Shown: positions 8,962 to 16,304 of the stretch, piece by piece | How the letters are laid out: each line of letters opens with the position of its first letter | Numbering within the stretch: the first letter of the stretch is position 1 | Source: Sulfurimonas hongkongensis | GTDB taxonomy: Bacteria; Campylobacterota; Campylobacteria; Campylobacterales; Sulfurimonadaceae | NCBI RefSeq assembly: GCF_000445475.1 | Contig: NZ_AUPZ01000010.1 | Span: 82,906-146,905 of the forward strand | Direction: 5' to 3' | Length of the DNA: 64,000 nt | Notes under the pieces: model-generated | Database searches by the model: none | Told to the model about the DNA's origin: nothing | What the model saw: the letters and a program-made list of their open reading frames with translations, nothing else | Translations under genes and position numbers: made by a program

Positions 8962-9798
8962 ATGCAAAAAATAGTTTTAACAATTTTATTAGCTTTATCA
9001 TTAGAGGCTAAAATGATAGATGGTGTAGCAGTCGTAGTAAAAGGCAAGGCAATAACTCTTTTAGACATAAAAAAAGAGATGAAGCTCTCAAAGGTTGATG
9101 AAACGGCAGCTACTGATGCTCTTATAAGAAAAACACTAGAGCTTCAAGAGGTCGATGAGAGAAAGATCACAGTTAGCAGTAGTGAGGTTTATGATGATAT
9201 CAAAAAATCAGCAGCAAGAAATGGTCTAAATGTGAGTGAATTTTATGAAGCCATCAGAGAGTCCAATGGCTTAACATCTCTCGAGCTAAAAGAAAAAGTA
9301 AAAGAGAAACTTTTGTCTCAAAAACTATACTCATCCATCGCATATAGTGTTGTAGATGAGCCAAGTGATGATGAGATAGAGAGTTACTACAAGCTTCACA
9401 AAGAGTCATTTATACATCCAAGCGGTTTTAATGTTGTAATATATAATGCAAAGAGCAAACAAAGACTCCAAGAAAAAATAGACAATCCAATGTTTCACTC
9501 TCCTGATATTACAAGTACTGAGCAAAATCTTCCATACGACAGAATTGCTCCAGAGTTAGCACAGCTTTTAGAAAAAACACCATTAAACAGCTTTACACCT
9601 ATAGTTCCAAATGGAAAGGGTGCGTATGCTAGTTTTTACATTAAAGAGATTGAACCACCAAAAGAAGCAAATATAGAGAGTGTGAAAAACAAAGTTATAA
9701 ATATGATGATGGCAGAGCAAAGAGAGCAGGTTTTGGGTAACTACTTTGCAAGACTTCGCCATAATGCTGATATAAAGATGATTAGAAATGTTGAGTGA
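8962..9798 (+). CDS. SurA-like periplasmic chaperone / peptidyl-prolyl isomerase
   Basis: This 278-residue exported protein has a short signal peptide (MQKIVLTILLALSLEA). A SurA N-terminal chaperone domain (about residues 17-130, starting MIDGVAVVVKGKAITLLDI) is followed by a weak parvulin-type region (about 140-245). The N-terminal helix bundle and C-terminal helix (SVKNKVINMMMAEQREQVL) would form the chaperone cradle that delivers outer-membrane proteins. The central domain is short, so isomerase activity is uncertain. The ATG is preceded by an AGGA box (CAGGACAATAG). The stop overlaps the start of the dCMP deaminase by 11 bp, so the two are translationally linked although functionally unrelated. 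Confidence 0.8.
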   Translation: MQKIVLTILLALSLEAKMIDGVAVVVKGKAITLLDIKKEMKLSKVDETAATDALIRKTLELQEVDERKITVSSSEVYDDIKKSAARNGLNVSEFYEAIRESNGLTSLELKEKVKEKLLSQKLYSSIAYSVVDEPSDDEIESYYKLHKESFIHPSGFNVVIYNAKSKQRLQEKIDNPMFHSPDITSTEQNLPYDRIAPELAQLLEKTPLNSFTPIVPNGKGAYASFYIKEIEPPKEANIESVKNKVINMMMAEQREQVLGNYFARLRHNADIKMIRNVE

Positions 9799-10276
9799 TG
9801 AGAACTTTATAAACATAGCAACCGAGATTTCAACTGCCTCAAAATGTGTTTCAAAGCGAGTTGGTGCAGTTATTGTAAAAGATGGCAGGATACTGAGTAC
9901 TGGCTACAATGGAACTCCAGCTGGATTTACAAACTGTTGTGATCATTGGGAAGATGAGTACACAAAAGAGCATCATGAGTGGTCAAAGACTTATGAGATT
10001 CATGCAGAGATGAATGCTATCATCTGGGCGGCTAGAAAGGGTATATCTATAGAAGGTGCTACTATCTATGTGACACTAGAGCCTTGTAGTGAGTGTAGTA
10101 AAAATCTTATAGCGAGTGGGATAAAAAGAATAGTTTATGCAAAAGAGTATGAGCATACTCATTCAGAAGTTATTTCAAAGTTTTTAAAAGACAACGGTGT
10201 GAGTATAGAAAAACTCCCATCAACTATTGTAGAGGTAAAAGATGAAAGACAAAGAACAACAAGAACTAGAGACTGA
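9788..10276 (+). CDS. Deoxycytidylate (dCMP) deaminase, ComEB-like
   Basis: This 162-residue zinc-dependent deaminase converts dCMP to dUMP for thymidylate synthesis. The zinc ligands and catalytic Glu are in HAEMNAI (about residues 77-83) and PCSECSKNL (about 99-107). GYNGTPAGFTNCCDH (about 39-53) is the substrate-binding region found in ComEB-type dCMP deaminases. The length is normal. Overlaps with both neighbours (11 bp with the SurA-like gene, 35 bp with the NifU-like gene) indicate a compact operon. Confidence 0.9.
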   Translation: MLSDENFINIATEISTASKCVSKRVGAVIVKDGRILSTGYNGTPAGFTNCCDHWEDEYTKEHHEWSKTYEIHAEMNAIIWAARKGISIEGATIYVTLEPCSECSKNLIASGIKRIVYAKEYEHTHSEVISKFLKDNGVSIEKLPSTIVEVKDERQRTTRTRD

Positions 10277-10796
10277 GATAGGAAGACATATGCTTCAACC
10301 CCAAAACTATGGGGAGATGCAAGATCCTGATTGTGTCGGTATCGGTATAGATAATGCTACACAAACATACGCCATCATGTACTTAAAAAGAGATAGTTCT
10401 CACATACAAGATGTAAAGTTTGGAACCAACTCCACAAGCCATGATACGGCTACACTAGGTTCGCTTCTTAGTGAGATGATAAAGGGAGACTCAATAGCAA
10501 ATGTTTTAGTTACGGTTTTTGGACTTGAGGAGGATCTAAAAGAGTCATATGCAAATTTAGAAAAGCCAAAAGTAGATACAAGTAAACCAGAGGGTGAACA
10601 AGTTGAGCATATCTCAACCCAGCATCAAGATAGTGCAAACATCATCCTAACAGCATTTCGTGCAGCGATGCGTCATTATGATAGAAAACAAGAGGGTATA
10701 GAAGAAGAGCATTTTGAGATGAGCATAGTAAAAACTTGTCCTTACTCAAGCGGAGATTGTGCTTTTGTGAAAAAGGCTAAAAAGAGCGACAGCTAG
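10242..10796 (+). CDS. NifU_N-like protein lacking the canonical cysteine ligands
   Basis: This 184-residue protein resembles the N-terminal scaffold domain of NifU/IscU. It begins GRHMLQPQNYGEMQDPD, then has a beta-sheet (TYAIMYLKRD) and VKFGTNSTSHDTATLGSLLSEMI at the place of the usual GCGSAIASSS motif. None of the three expected Fe-S cysteines is at its usual position; Thr/Asn and Ser/Asp replace them. Two cysteines instead occur near the C-terminus (CPYSSGDC). The acidic linker (residues 108-130) is an insertion. It may be a degenerate or moonlighting scaffold. The start chosen has AGAGGT upstream and overlaps the deaminase gene by 35 bp; a second ATG at 10290 is possible. Confidence 0.7.
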   Translation: MKDKEQQELETEIGRHMLQPQNYGEMQDPDCVGIGIDNATQTYAIMYLKRDSSHIQDVKFGTNSTSHDTATLGSLLSEMIKGDSIANVLVTVFGLEEDLKESYANLEKPKVDTSKPEGEQVEHISTQHQDSANIILTAFRAAMRHYDRKQEGIEEEHFEMSIVKTCPYSSGDCAFVKKAKKSDS

Positions 10797-10831
10797 AGAT
10801 TTAAAACCTTGACAAACTTTTAAGTTGTAAA

Positions 10832-10886
10832 AGGCAAAGCTCATCGTGGAGAATGCTATTATTTAGCGTTCTTAAAAACCTCACTT
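10832..10886 (+). repeat. 55-bp dispersed repeat, copy 1 (CTCATCGTGGAGAATGC family)
   Basis: This intergenic segment, centred on CTCATCGTGGAGAATGC, matches 34949-35003 in the opposite orientation at roughly 80 percent by eye, including a distal CCTCACTT. It lies in the 125-bp space between the convergent NifU-like and ArsC-like genes. No coding sense is apparent. Confidence 0.7.
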
Positions 10887-10921
10887 TAAAAAACCTTGGC
10901 ATCTCAAAAATATATAAATAG

Positions 10922-11275
10922 TTAAGCCTGTAAAAACTTATCAATAATGGAAGTTGGTCGCCCTATAATGGCTTTAGATTCTTTAAAAATCACAGGTCTC
11001 TCTATAAGAATAGGGTGCTTTATCATGGCATCCACAAGTTTGTCATAATCATCTTCATCTTTTAGATTTAACTCACTATAGATATCTTCTTTTGTTCTCA
11101 TAAGCTCTCTAGGATTCATCCCAAGCATGGTAAGTGCGGTTGTGATTTCATCTTTTGTAGGAATTGTCTCTAGGTAATTAACAGCTTGAACCTCGTATGT
11201 GCTATTCATTAAAATAGCCAACGCCTCACGACATTTTGAACAACTTGGGTTATACCAAATAGTAACTTCTCTCAT
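10922..11275 (-). CDS. ArsC/Spx-family thioredoxin-fold protein
   Basis: This 117-residue ArsC-family protein has NPSCSKCREAL near the N-terminus (a CxxC pair, residues 10-13) and RPVIFKESKAIIGRP in the C-terminal half, which matches the arsenate-reductase-like phosphate/glutathione site. It could reduce arsenate or act as a YffB-type thiol protein; arsenic genes are not nearby. A longer in-frame start at 11383 exists, but the ATG at 11275 has a strong AAAAAGGAAAA site and gives the family N-terminus (MREVTIWYNPSCSKC), so the upstream extension, which runs into the repeat element at 11366, is rejected. Confidence 0.82.
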   Translation of the reverse strand: MREVTIWYNPSCSKCREALAILMNSTYEVQAVNYLETIPTKDEITTALTMLGMNPRELMRTKEDIYSELNLKDEDDYDKLVDAMIKHPILIERPVIFKESKAIIGRPTSIIDKFLQA

Positions 11276-11365
11276 AAATTTTTTCCTTTTTGCGTAGTTT
11301 ACACTAAGTTTTAAAACATTAGTAAAAACAGATGAGTTAAAGTATAATTGCGAGATATTAAAATA

Positions 11366-11546
11366 ATTGAGTGCTCTGAGCAATTATTAAGGTAGATCCT
11401 GAATCAAGTTCAGGATGACGGTTTGTTTGTTCAAGATGACGGTTTGTTTGTTCAAGATGACGGTTTGTTTGTTCAGGATGACGCGCGTCCCGTCATTCCG
11501 TGCTTGACACGGAATCTAGTTTATAAATTAATCAGAGGGTTCAATT
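11366..11546 (+). mobile_element. MITE-like element, copy A (181 bp, TA-flanked)
   Basis: This 181-bp non-coding element is nearly identical, in opposite orientation, to 25000-25159. Its ends form an imperfect inverted repeat of about 27 bp (ATTGAGTGCTCTGAGCAATT at the left against AATTGAACCCTCTGATTAAT read inward from the right). A TA dinucleotide flanks it on each side (11364-11365 and 11547-11548), as expected for Tc1/mariner or IS630-type target duplication. Inside are three copies of a 21-bp unit (GGTTTGTTTGTTCA core) and a perfect 8-bp-stem palindrome with loop CTTGA (11495-11515). It sits 15 bp upstream of the next start codon. Confidence 0.7.
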
Positions 11547-11561
11547 TAAAAAGTAGTAAAT

Positions 11562-12443
11562 ATGTTAAGTATTGATTTAAAATCAAAGAGTTCATTTGAG
11601 ATTCTTGAGGTTTTTGAGTCTCTTTCTCTCAGGCCTAGAGAGATTCTTGAAGTAGAGATTTTAGAGAGTGACTTGGACTCTTTTGGCTTTAAATCTTTTG
11701 TGGATTTGGCTCAGATATTTCTTTTAAAGATGCTCCTTGCTTTGCAAAAAGATGAGAAAAGTATCGTTTTGAGATTTTCTAAACTCGATGAGAGTAGTTC
11801 TTTTCATAAGTCACAAAGTAGCAGTGAAAAGTATGGCGTTGGTAGTGAGTTTTTTAGTATTGACAAAACAAAGCAGTTTAGTTTTTTATATCACTATAAA
11901 AAAGCTTTAGAGTTTGTTGGCATAGAGAGTAAAAAACGGGTTTTAAATCTTGGCATAAACCGTGGCGATGAGTTTAGAGTTATAGAGCAACTCCTAAGAG
12001 AAGAGCAGTTTAATGAGAAGAGTTTTGTTGGAGTTGACTACTGTGCATCTGTCATAGAGTACGCAAAAAAAGAGTTAGGTGCTCCAAATGTTGAGTTTAT
12101 TTGCCACGATATAAACGCTCTTGATGGGCTAAACTTAGCTAAGTTTGACTTGCTTATCTCTATAGGAACCTTGCAAAGTTCTAACATAAGATTTAACGCT
12201 TCGTTTATGCACATCTATCAAAACTTTATTGAAGATGGCGGTGCGATAGTGCTTGGTTTTCCAAATTCTAGATGGTGTGATGGCGAGATGATTTATGGTG
12301 CAAAAGCACCAAACTACAGCTTTAGTGAGATGAGTCTAGTTTTAAAAGATATACACTTTTGTAAAAAGTATCTCCAACAAAAAAAGTATAGAGTTGTCAT
12401 CACTGGCAAAGACTATCTCTTTTTAAGTGCGAGGAAGATTTAG
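11562..12443 (+). CDS. Class I SAM-dependent methyltransferase
   Basis: This 293-residue protein has a Rossmann methyltransferase core in its second half. RVLNLGINRGDEFRVIEQLL (about residues 125-144) is the SAM-binding motif I, FVGVDYCASVIEYAKKEL is motif II with the acidic ribose ligand, and FDLLISIGTLQSS is motif IV. The first 110 residues do not match a family I recognise. The substrate is unknown. It is convergent with the asparagine-synthetase-like gene, overlapping by 4 bp. No good ribosome-binding site precedes the ATG, and the MITE-like element ends 15 bp upstream, so the original 5' region may have been displaced. Confidence 0.72.
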   Translation: MLSIDLKSKSSFEILEVFESLSLRPREILEVEILESDLDSFGFKSFVDLAQIFLLKMLLALQKDEKSIVLRFSKLDESSSFHKSQSSSEKYGVGSEFFSIDKTKQFSFLYHYKKALEFVGIESKKRVLNLGINRGDEFRVIEQLLREEQFNEKSFVGVDYCASVIEYAKKELGAPNVEFICHDINALDGLNLAKFDLLISIGTLQSSNIRFNASFMHIYQNFIEDGGAIVLGFPNSRWCDGEMIYGAKAPNYSFSEMSLVLKDIHFCKKYLQQKKYRVVITGKDYLFLSARKI

Positions 12444-14089
12444 AGTAACCACTTTTTAATCCAAACACTAAGAACATAGAGTCCCCAAATATGCTGTTTA
12501 AAGCCGCTCTTTGTGGCACTCTCTATATACTCATCTAACTCTTTAGTTTTAAACATCCCTGTTTGAGCGTTGATCTCTTTTATAAGAGAGATTTTTTTAG
12601 AGTTTATGAGATATTCTAGGAAAGGATTTGAGAAGCCTTTTTTCTTTCTTTTTAAAATTTTCTCATTTAAGTATGGCTTCATAATCTCTTTTAAAAGCCC
12701 TTTTGTAACTCCATCTTCATATCGAAGTTTAGGGCTGATGTTAAAGGCTAAAGAGGCTAAGTTGTTGTCTAAAAATGGAGTTCTTGTTTTTATAGAGTGT
12801 GCCGAACTTACACGGCCTAGTTTTGCTAAAAAATGCTCGGCTTGGAAGTGTTTTAGGTCGATGAAACTATACCAAAGGCTCTCATCCTTGTGAGTGGATG
12901 CGATGAACCTATCTCTATGTTTGCAGAGATATTTTAGGGCGTAGTTATCTTTTATGTTTTGTTTTAAAAGTGCATTTTTTTGCAAATCTGTAAAAGATTC
13001 GCCTGAAGTGCGAAAGAGTAGGGTGTCATCAAAGACTCTTTTATAGTGCTCCCACTCTCTATTTTTAGAGTAGTTTGAGCGAAAATATCTCTTTAGCCAG
13101 TTTTTGTTTTTAAGATTGTTTAGTTGCTCTATGTCTAAAAACTCAAAATATTGTCTATACCCCAAAAAAAGCTCATCACTTCCCTCTCCGCTCAAAACTA
13201 CACTATGTCCATCTCGCTTGATTTTCTCAAAAAGTAAGTAAAGAGGAATAGACGCAGGGTCATTTAAAGGCTCATCTAGGGCATCTAAAACTATCTCACT
13301 CGCATCTATAAACTCACTTTGAGATATCTCTAAAGCGATGTTGTTTAAGCCTAAAAGCTTAGCGCTCTCTCTTGCTGCTTCTCTCTCATCATACTTAGCA
13401 AACTCTTTGTAGCCTACTGTATAGGTCTCTAAATTAACGCCTCTTTGTTTTGTAAAAGCACAAATTGTCGCACTATCTATGCCTCCAGAGAGAAGAGAAG
13501 CCGTTGCACTATTTAGCCTTGCATCTATAGATTTTCTTAGAGTTTTCTCTAGCTTATATATCGCTTCGTCTCTATCTGTGATGATGCTAGACTCTGCATC
13601 TAAGAGATTGAAGTACTCCTTTGTCTCATACTTGTCTCCATCAAAGATTAGATACTCAGATGAGCCAAGTTTATAGATGCCATCAAAAAAAGTATAAGGA
13701 GATGTTGGTGCTAAAAATGAAAGATAAGAGAGCAGGGCATCTTTGTTCATACTAACTCTCCCAAGATATGGAGTGAGTTGTTTTAGAGTAGATGCAAAGA
13801 TAAGAGTTTTATCTTTTTGCATAAAAAAGAGAGATTTGAGACCAAATCTATCACGAAAAAGAAATAGCTTTTTTTTATCATAGATGGCAATCCTAAAGCT
13901 ACCATCTAGATACTTTACAAAGTTAACTCCCCACTTTTTATATGAAGCCATTATAAGCTCTTCATCACTTAGAGAATCTACAAAGCCTAGCATCTCTCTT
14001 AGCTCTTTTTGCTTGTAAAGTTCCCCATCAAAGATAACTTTTAACCTCTTTACATCTAGTCCTTTTGAAATCGCTAAAAAATCAGACAC
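12440..14089 (-). CDS. Asparagine-synthetase-like protein lacking the glutaminase Cys
   Basis: This 549-residue AsnB-family protein consists of a class II glutamine amidotransferase remnant (residues 1-about 130) and an ATP-pyrophosphatase asparagine synthetase domain (about 165-549) with the PP-loop LSGGIDSATICAF. Normal AsnB begins MCGI with a catalytic Cys2. Here the chain begins at the equivalent of residue 45 or so (FDGELYKQKELREMLG), and a stop codon two codons upstream of the GTG start excludes an extension. The glutaminase site is therefore missing, so it may use ammonia or another amine donor. GTG start, 1-bp overlap with the methyltransferase gene upstream, indicating coupling. Confidence 0.82.
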   Translation of the reverse strand: MSDFLAISKGLDVKRLKVIFDGELYKQKELREMLGFVDSLSDEELIMASYKKWGVNFVKYLDGSFRIAIYDKKKLFLFRDRFGLKSLFFMQKDKTLIFASTLKQLTPYLGRVSMNKDALLSYLSFLAPTSPYTFFDGIYKLGSSEYLIFDGDKYETKEYFNLLDAESSIITDRDEAIYKLEKTLRKSIDARLNSATASLLSGGIDSATICAFTKQRGVNLETYTVGYKEFAKYDEREAARESAKLLGLNNIALEISQSEFIDASEIVLDALDEPLNDPASIPLYLLFEKIKRDGHSVVLSGEGSDELFLGYRQYFEFLDIEQLNNLKNKNWLKRYFRSNYSKNREWEHYKRVFDDTLLFRTSGESFTDLQKNALLKQNIKDNYALKYLCKHRDRFIASTHKDESLWYSFIDLKHFQAEHFLAKLGRVSSAHSIKTRTPFLDNNLASLAFNISPKLRYEDGVTKGLLKEIMKPYLNEKILKRKKKGFSNPFLEYLINSKKISLIKEINAQTGMFKTKELDEYIESATKSGFKQHIWGLYVLSVWIKKWLL

Positions 14090-14670
14090 TACTTAAAAAA
14101 CCCCACAGTTATATCATTTTTCATATAATTTTTTTTAAATTTAACCTCTCTAACCCCAATTTCTGATGCCATAATTTTTATATCACCAAGCGTTAGGTAG
14201 TTGTAAGTTTGGCTCTTTTTTGATCCATATAGTATGTTAAAGATAAAGCCTATCTCACTTGAAGCGTAGCAATTTTGGATAAAAAGATGCGTTTCAAAAA
14301 GCTCTAATGTGTTCATAGCTCCACTACAAATATAGTATGAGGCACTTGGTAGTGAATCTTTACAGATATCAGCTAAAATCGCTTTCGTTTGTGTTCGCTC
14401 TTTTGTAATTTTAACCATCTCTTTGATGGAGTCTATGGCAATGTACTTTTTTGGAAGTCTACCCTCTTTTTTTGCATATAGATAAAAATCTCCAAAGCCA
14501 CAGCCCGCATCAGCTAAAGAAAACCCATCAAGATTTGAAGGAAGTAGTTCTAGGATGATTTTAAATCTTAGGTTTTGAGAGTCGCTTGAGTTCCAGTTTA
14601 CGCCCTTTGCGCTTACTCCATGAAGTTCTATAGCAGAGGTGTAAAACCTTTCATTGTCGATACGAGGCAT
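14089..14670 (-). CDS. Class I SAM-dependent methyltransferase
   Basis: This 193-residue protein has the SAM-binding motif LADAGCGFGDFYLYA (about residues 51-65) and the acidic motif II YIAIDSIKEMV (about 77-87). SGAMNTLE occupies the motif IV region. It is translationally coupled to the asparagine-synthetase-like gene (TAG/GTG overlap), which suggests that both modify the same metabolite or amino acid. The length is at the short end of the family but complete. The substrate is unknown. Confidence 0.75.
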   Translation of the reverse strand: MPRIDNERFYTSAIELHGVSAKGVNWNSSDSQNLRFKIILELLPSNLDGFSLADAGCGFGDFYLYAKKEGRLPKKYIAIDSIKEMVKITKERTQTKAILADICKDSLPSASYYICSGAMNTLELFETHLFIQNCYASSEIGFIFNILYGSKKSQTYNYLTLGDIKIMASEIGVREVKFKKNYMKNDITVGFFK

Positions 14671-14674
14671 ATTT

Positions 14675-15043
14675 TTATAGATGTCTTAGCATACAAGGAA
14701 CATCAGAGCTATCTCTTAACTCTTCATACTCGTCCATCTCTGTGTGCATAGTATCTGTAAATGTTTCCATAGAGTTTTTTAGATGTGCTTGTGCTTCTTC
14801 AACTAACTTTTTTTGAGTAGATTCAATCTCACTAAAATGTTTAAGGGTTTTTTGATAATATTCTTTATTGTCAGTAAGAAGAATGATGTCCTCTTTTTTA
14901 ACCCACTTTCTAAGAGGTTTGCCATCTTTTTGAAACTCAAAGATAACATTGTCGCTATTTTTTGAGGCAATAAATTTTCTTACAGGAAAACCAATAAAAG
15001 TAGATAAGGGTGTTGCGTGTTGTTTTTTGATTACATAATACAT
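14675..15043 (-). CDS. Conserved hypothetical protein, 122 aa
   Basis: I do not recognise a family. The N-terminal half (YYVIKKQHATPLSTFIGFPVRKFIA, then FEFQKDGKPLRKWVKKEDIILLTD) reads as a small beta-rich domain. The C-terminal half is a long charged helix (about residues 65-110) and the tail ends SSDVPCMLRHL. It lies 4 bp upstream of the methyltransferase gene in the same direction and is probably the first gene of that three-gene operon. The ATG start lacks an obvious strong ribosome-binding site. Confidence 0.6.
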   Translation of the reverse strand: MYYVIKKQHATPLSTFIGFPVRKFIASKNSDNVIFEFQKDGKPLRKWVKKEDIILLTDNKEYYQKTLKHFSEIESTQKKLVEEAQAHLKNSMETFTDTMHTEMDEYEELRDSSDVPCMLRHL

Positions 15044-15107
15044 TCTCTAAGTATATAACAAACAAACTAAAATATGTTAAAATATTTTACAAATATAAGG
15101 AGTTTTA

Positions 15108-16061
15108 ATGAGTCATCTATATAATCTAGCGATAATAGGAGCGGGTCCTGCGGGAATAGCGACTGCTATTGAGAGCTATATGCAAGGTATAAGAGATATA
15201 GTCTTACTAGAAAAAGACCAAAACCATAACTCTACGATCAGAAAATATTACAAAGATAATAAAAGAGTAGATAAAGACTGGAAGGGTCAAAAGGTTGAGC
15301 TAGATGGCAGACTGTTCTTTGTAGATGGCACAAAAGAGACCACATTAGACTTCTTTGACCAGCTCCTAGATCGCCACTCAGTTGAGCTTCAAACTCATGT
15401 CGAGGTTGAGTCCATTATTAAAAAAGAGCACTATTTTGAGGTTAATATGGCTGGCAAAATGATTAGAGCTAAAAATGTTGTTGTGACTATTGGTAGAATG
15501 GGAAAGGTTAATAAACCCAAGTATCCAATTGCTCCGGGGATAAAAAACAAGATAGTTTATACTCTTGAGAGTTGCAGTGAGGGTGAGAAGATTCTTATAG
15601 TCGGAGGTGGAGACAGTGCGGTTGAGTATGCGGTTGATTTGAGTGAAAAAAATGATGTAGCTATCTGCTATAGAAGAGAGACATTCAGACGAGCAAATCC
15701 TACAAATCAGACAAATATAGCAAATGCCATCATCCACAAAGAGGTAAGACCAATACTTGGTATAAACATAGATGGGCTTGAGGATGTAGATGGCAGAGTA
15801 AAAGTTATATATAGAGAGATAGAGCCTGAGATCTTTGATAGAGTAGTGTTTGCAATAGGTGGGACTACTCCGAGTGGTTTTTTAAGTGCGTCTGGTATAG
15901 AAGAGATAGATGGAAAACCTGTTCATGATGAGAATTATGAGACAAATATTAAAGGACTTTTTGTAGCTGGAGACATAACTCAGGAGAGAGGTGGAAGTAT
16001 AGCCCTAGGATTAAATCACGGCTACGCAATAGCGTGCTATATACAAGCAATAGATAAATAA
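15108..16061 (+). CDS. FAD/NAD(P)-dependent oxidoreductase, thioredoxin-reductase fold
   Basis: This 317-residue flavoprotein has an FAD-binding GAGPAGIA (about residues 11-18), an NAD(P)H-binding VGGGDSAVEYA (about 166-176), and the C-terminal FAD motif GLFVAGDITQERGGSIA (about 284-300). The CxxC redox pair of thioredoxin reductase is absent, which places it with the YpdA/ferredoxin-NADP reductase-like branch. Bacillithiol is not expected in this phylum, so the electron acceptor is open. A strong AAGGAG site sits 6 nt before the ATG. It is monocistronic; its downstream flank is the tRNA-Leu fragment that marks the island boundary. Confidence 0.83.
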   Translation: MSHLYNLAIIGAGPAGIATAIESYMQGIRDIVLLEKDQNHNSTIRKYYKDNKRVDKDWKGQKVELDGRLFFVDGTKETTLDFFDQLLDRHSVELQTHVEVESIIKKEHYFEVNMAGKMIRAKNVVVTIGRMGKVNKPKYPIAPGIKNKIVYTLESCSEGEKILIVGGGDSAVEYAVDLSEKNDVAICYRRETFRRANPTNQTNIANAIIHKEVRPILGINIDGLEDVDGRVKVIYREIEPEIFDRVVFAIGGTTPSGFLSASGIEEIDGKPVHDENYETNIKGLFVAGDITQERGGSIALGLNHGYAIACYIQAIDK

Positions 16062-16100
16062 AAGGAGAGCTAAAGCTCTTAAAGTTTCGTATTTAAGGGA

Positions 16101-16156
16101 TGGTGCGGATGAGAGGACTTGAGCCTCCACGCCTTGCGGCATCAGATCCTAAGTCT
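16101..16156 (-). repeat. tRNA-Leu 3' fragment, attachment-site duplication
   Basis: These 56 bp match the 3' two-thirds (anticodon arm to CCA) of the intact tRNA-Leu at 20626-20710 with two substitutions. Similarity continues for about 35 bp downstream of the CCA end. The 5' part of the tRNA is missing and an unrelated A/T-rich sequence follows at 16157. This is the displaced 3' end left by integration of an element into the tRNA gene. Confidence 0.88.
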
Positions 16157-16304
16157 ATTTTTTAGTGTTTTTCATCTTTTCTTAAACTGTTTCATTTCCT
16201 TTCAAAATCCCTATATTTAGGGATTTATAAAAGGTTTTAAATTTTCATTGTTTTTCAAATTTTGTAGTAAAAACTGTAGTAAAAATATGATTTTAGAAAA
16301 ACCA

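Noticed and set aside
11276..11383. N-terminal extension of the ArsC-like protein
   Set aside because: It runs into the MITE-like element and lacks a ribosome-binding site, whereas the internal ATG has a strong one and fits the family.
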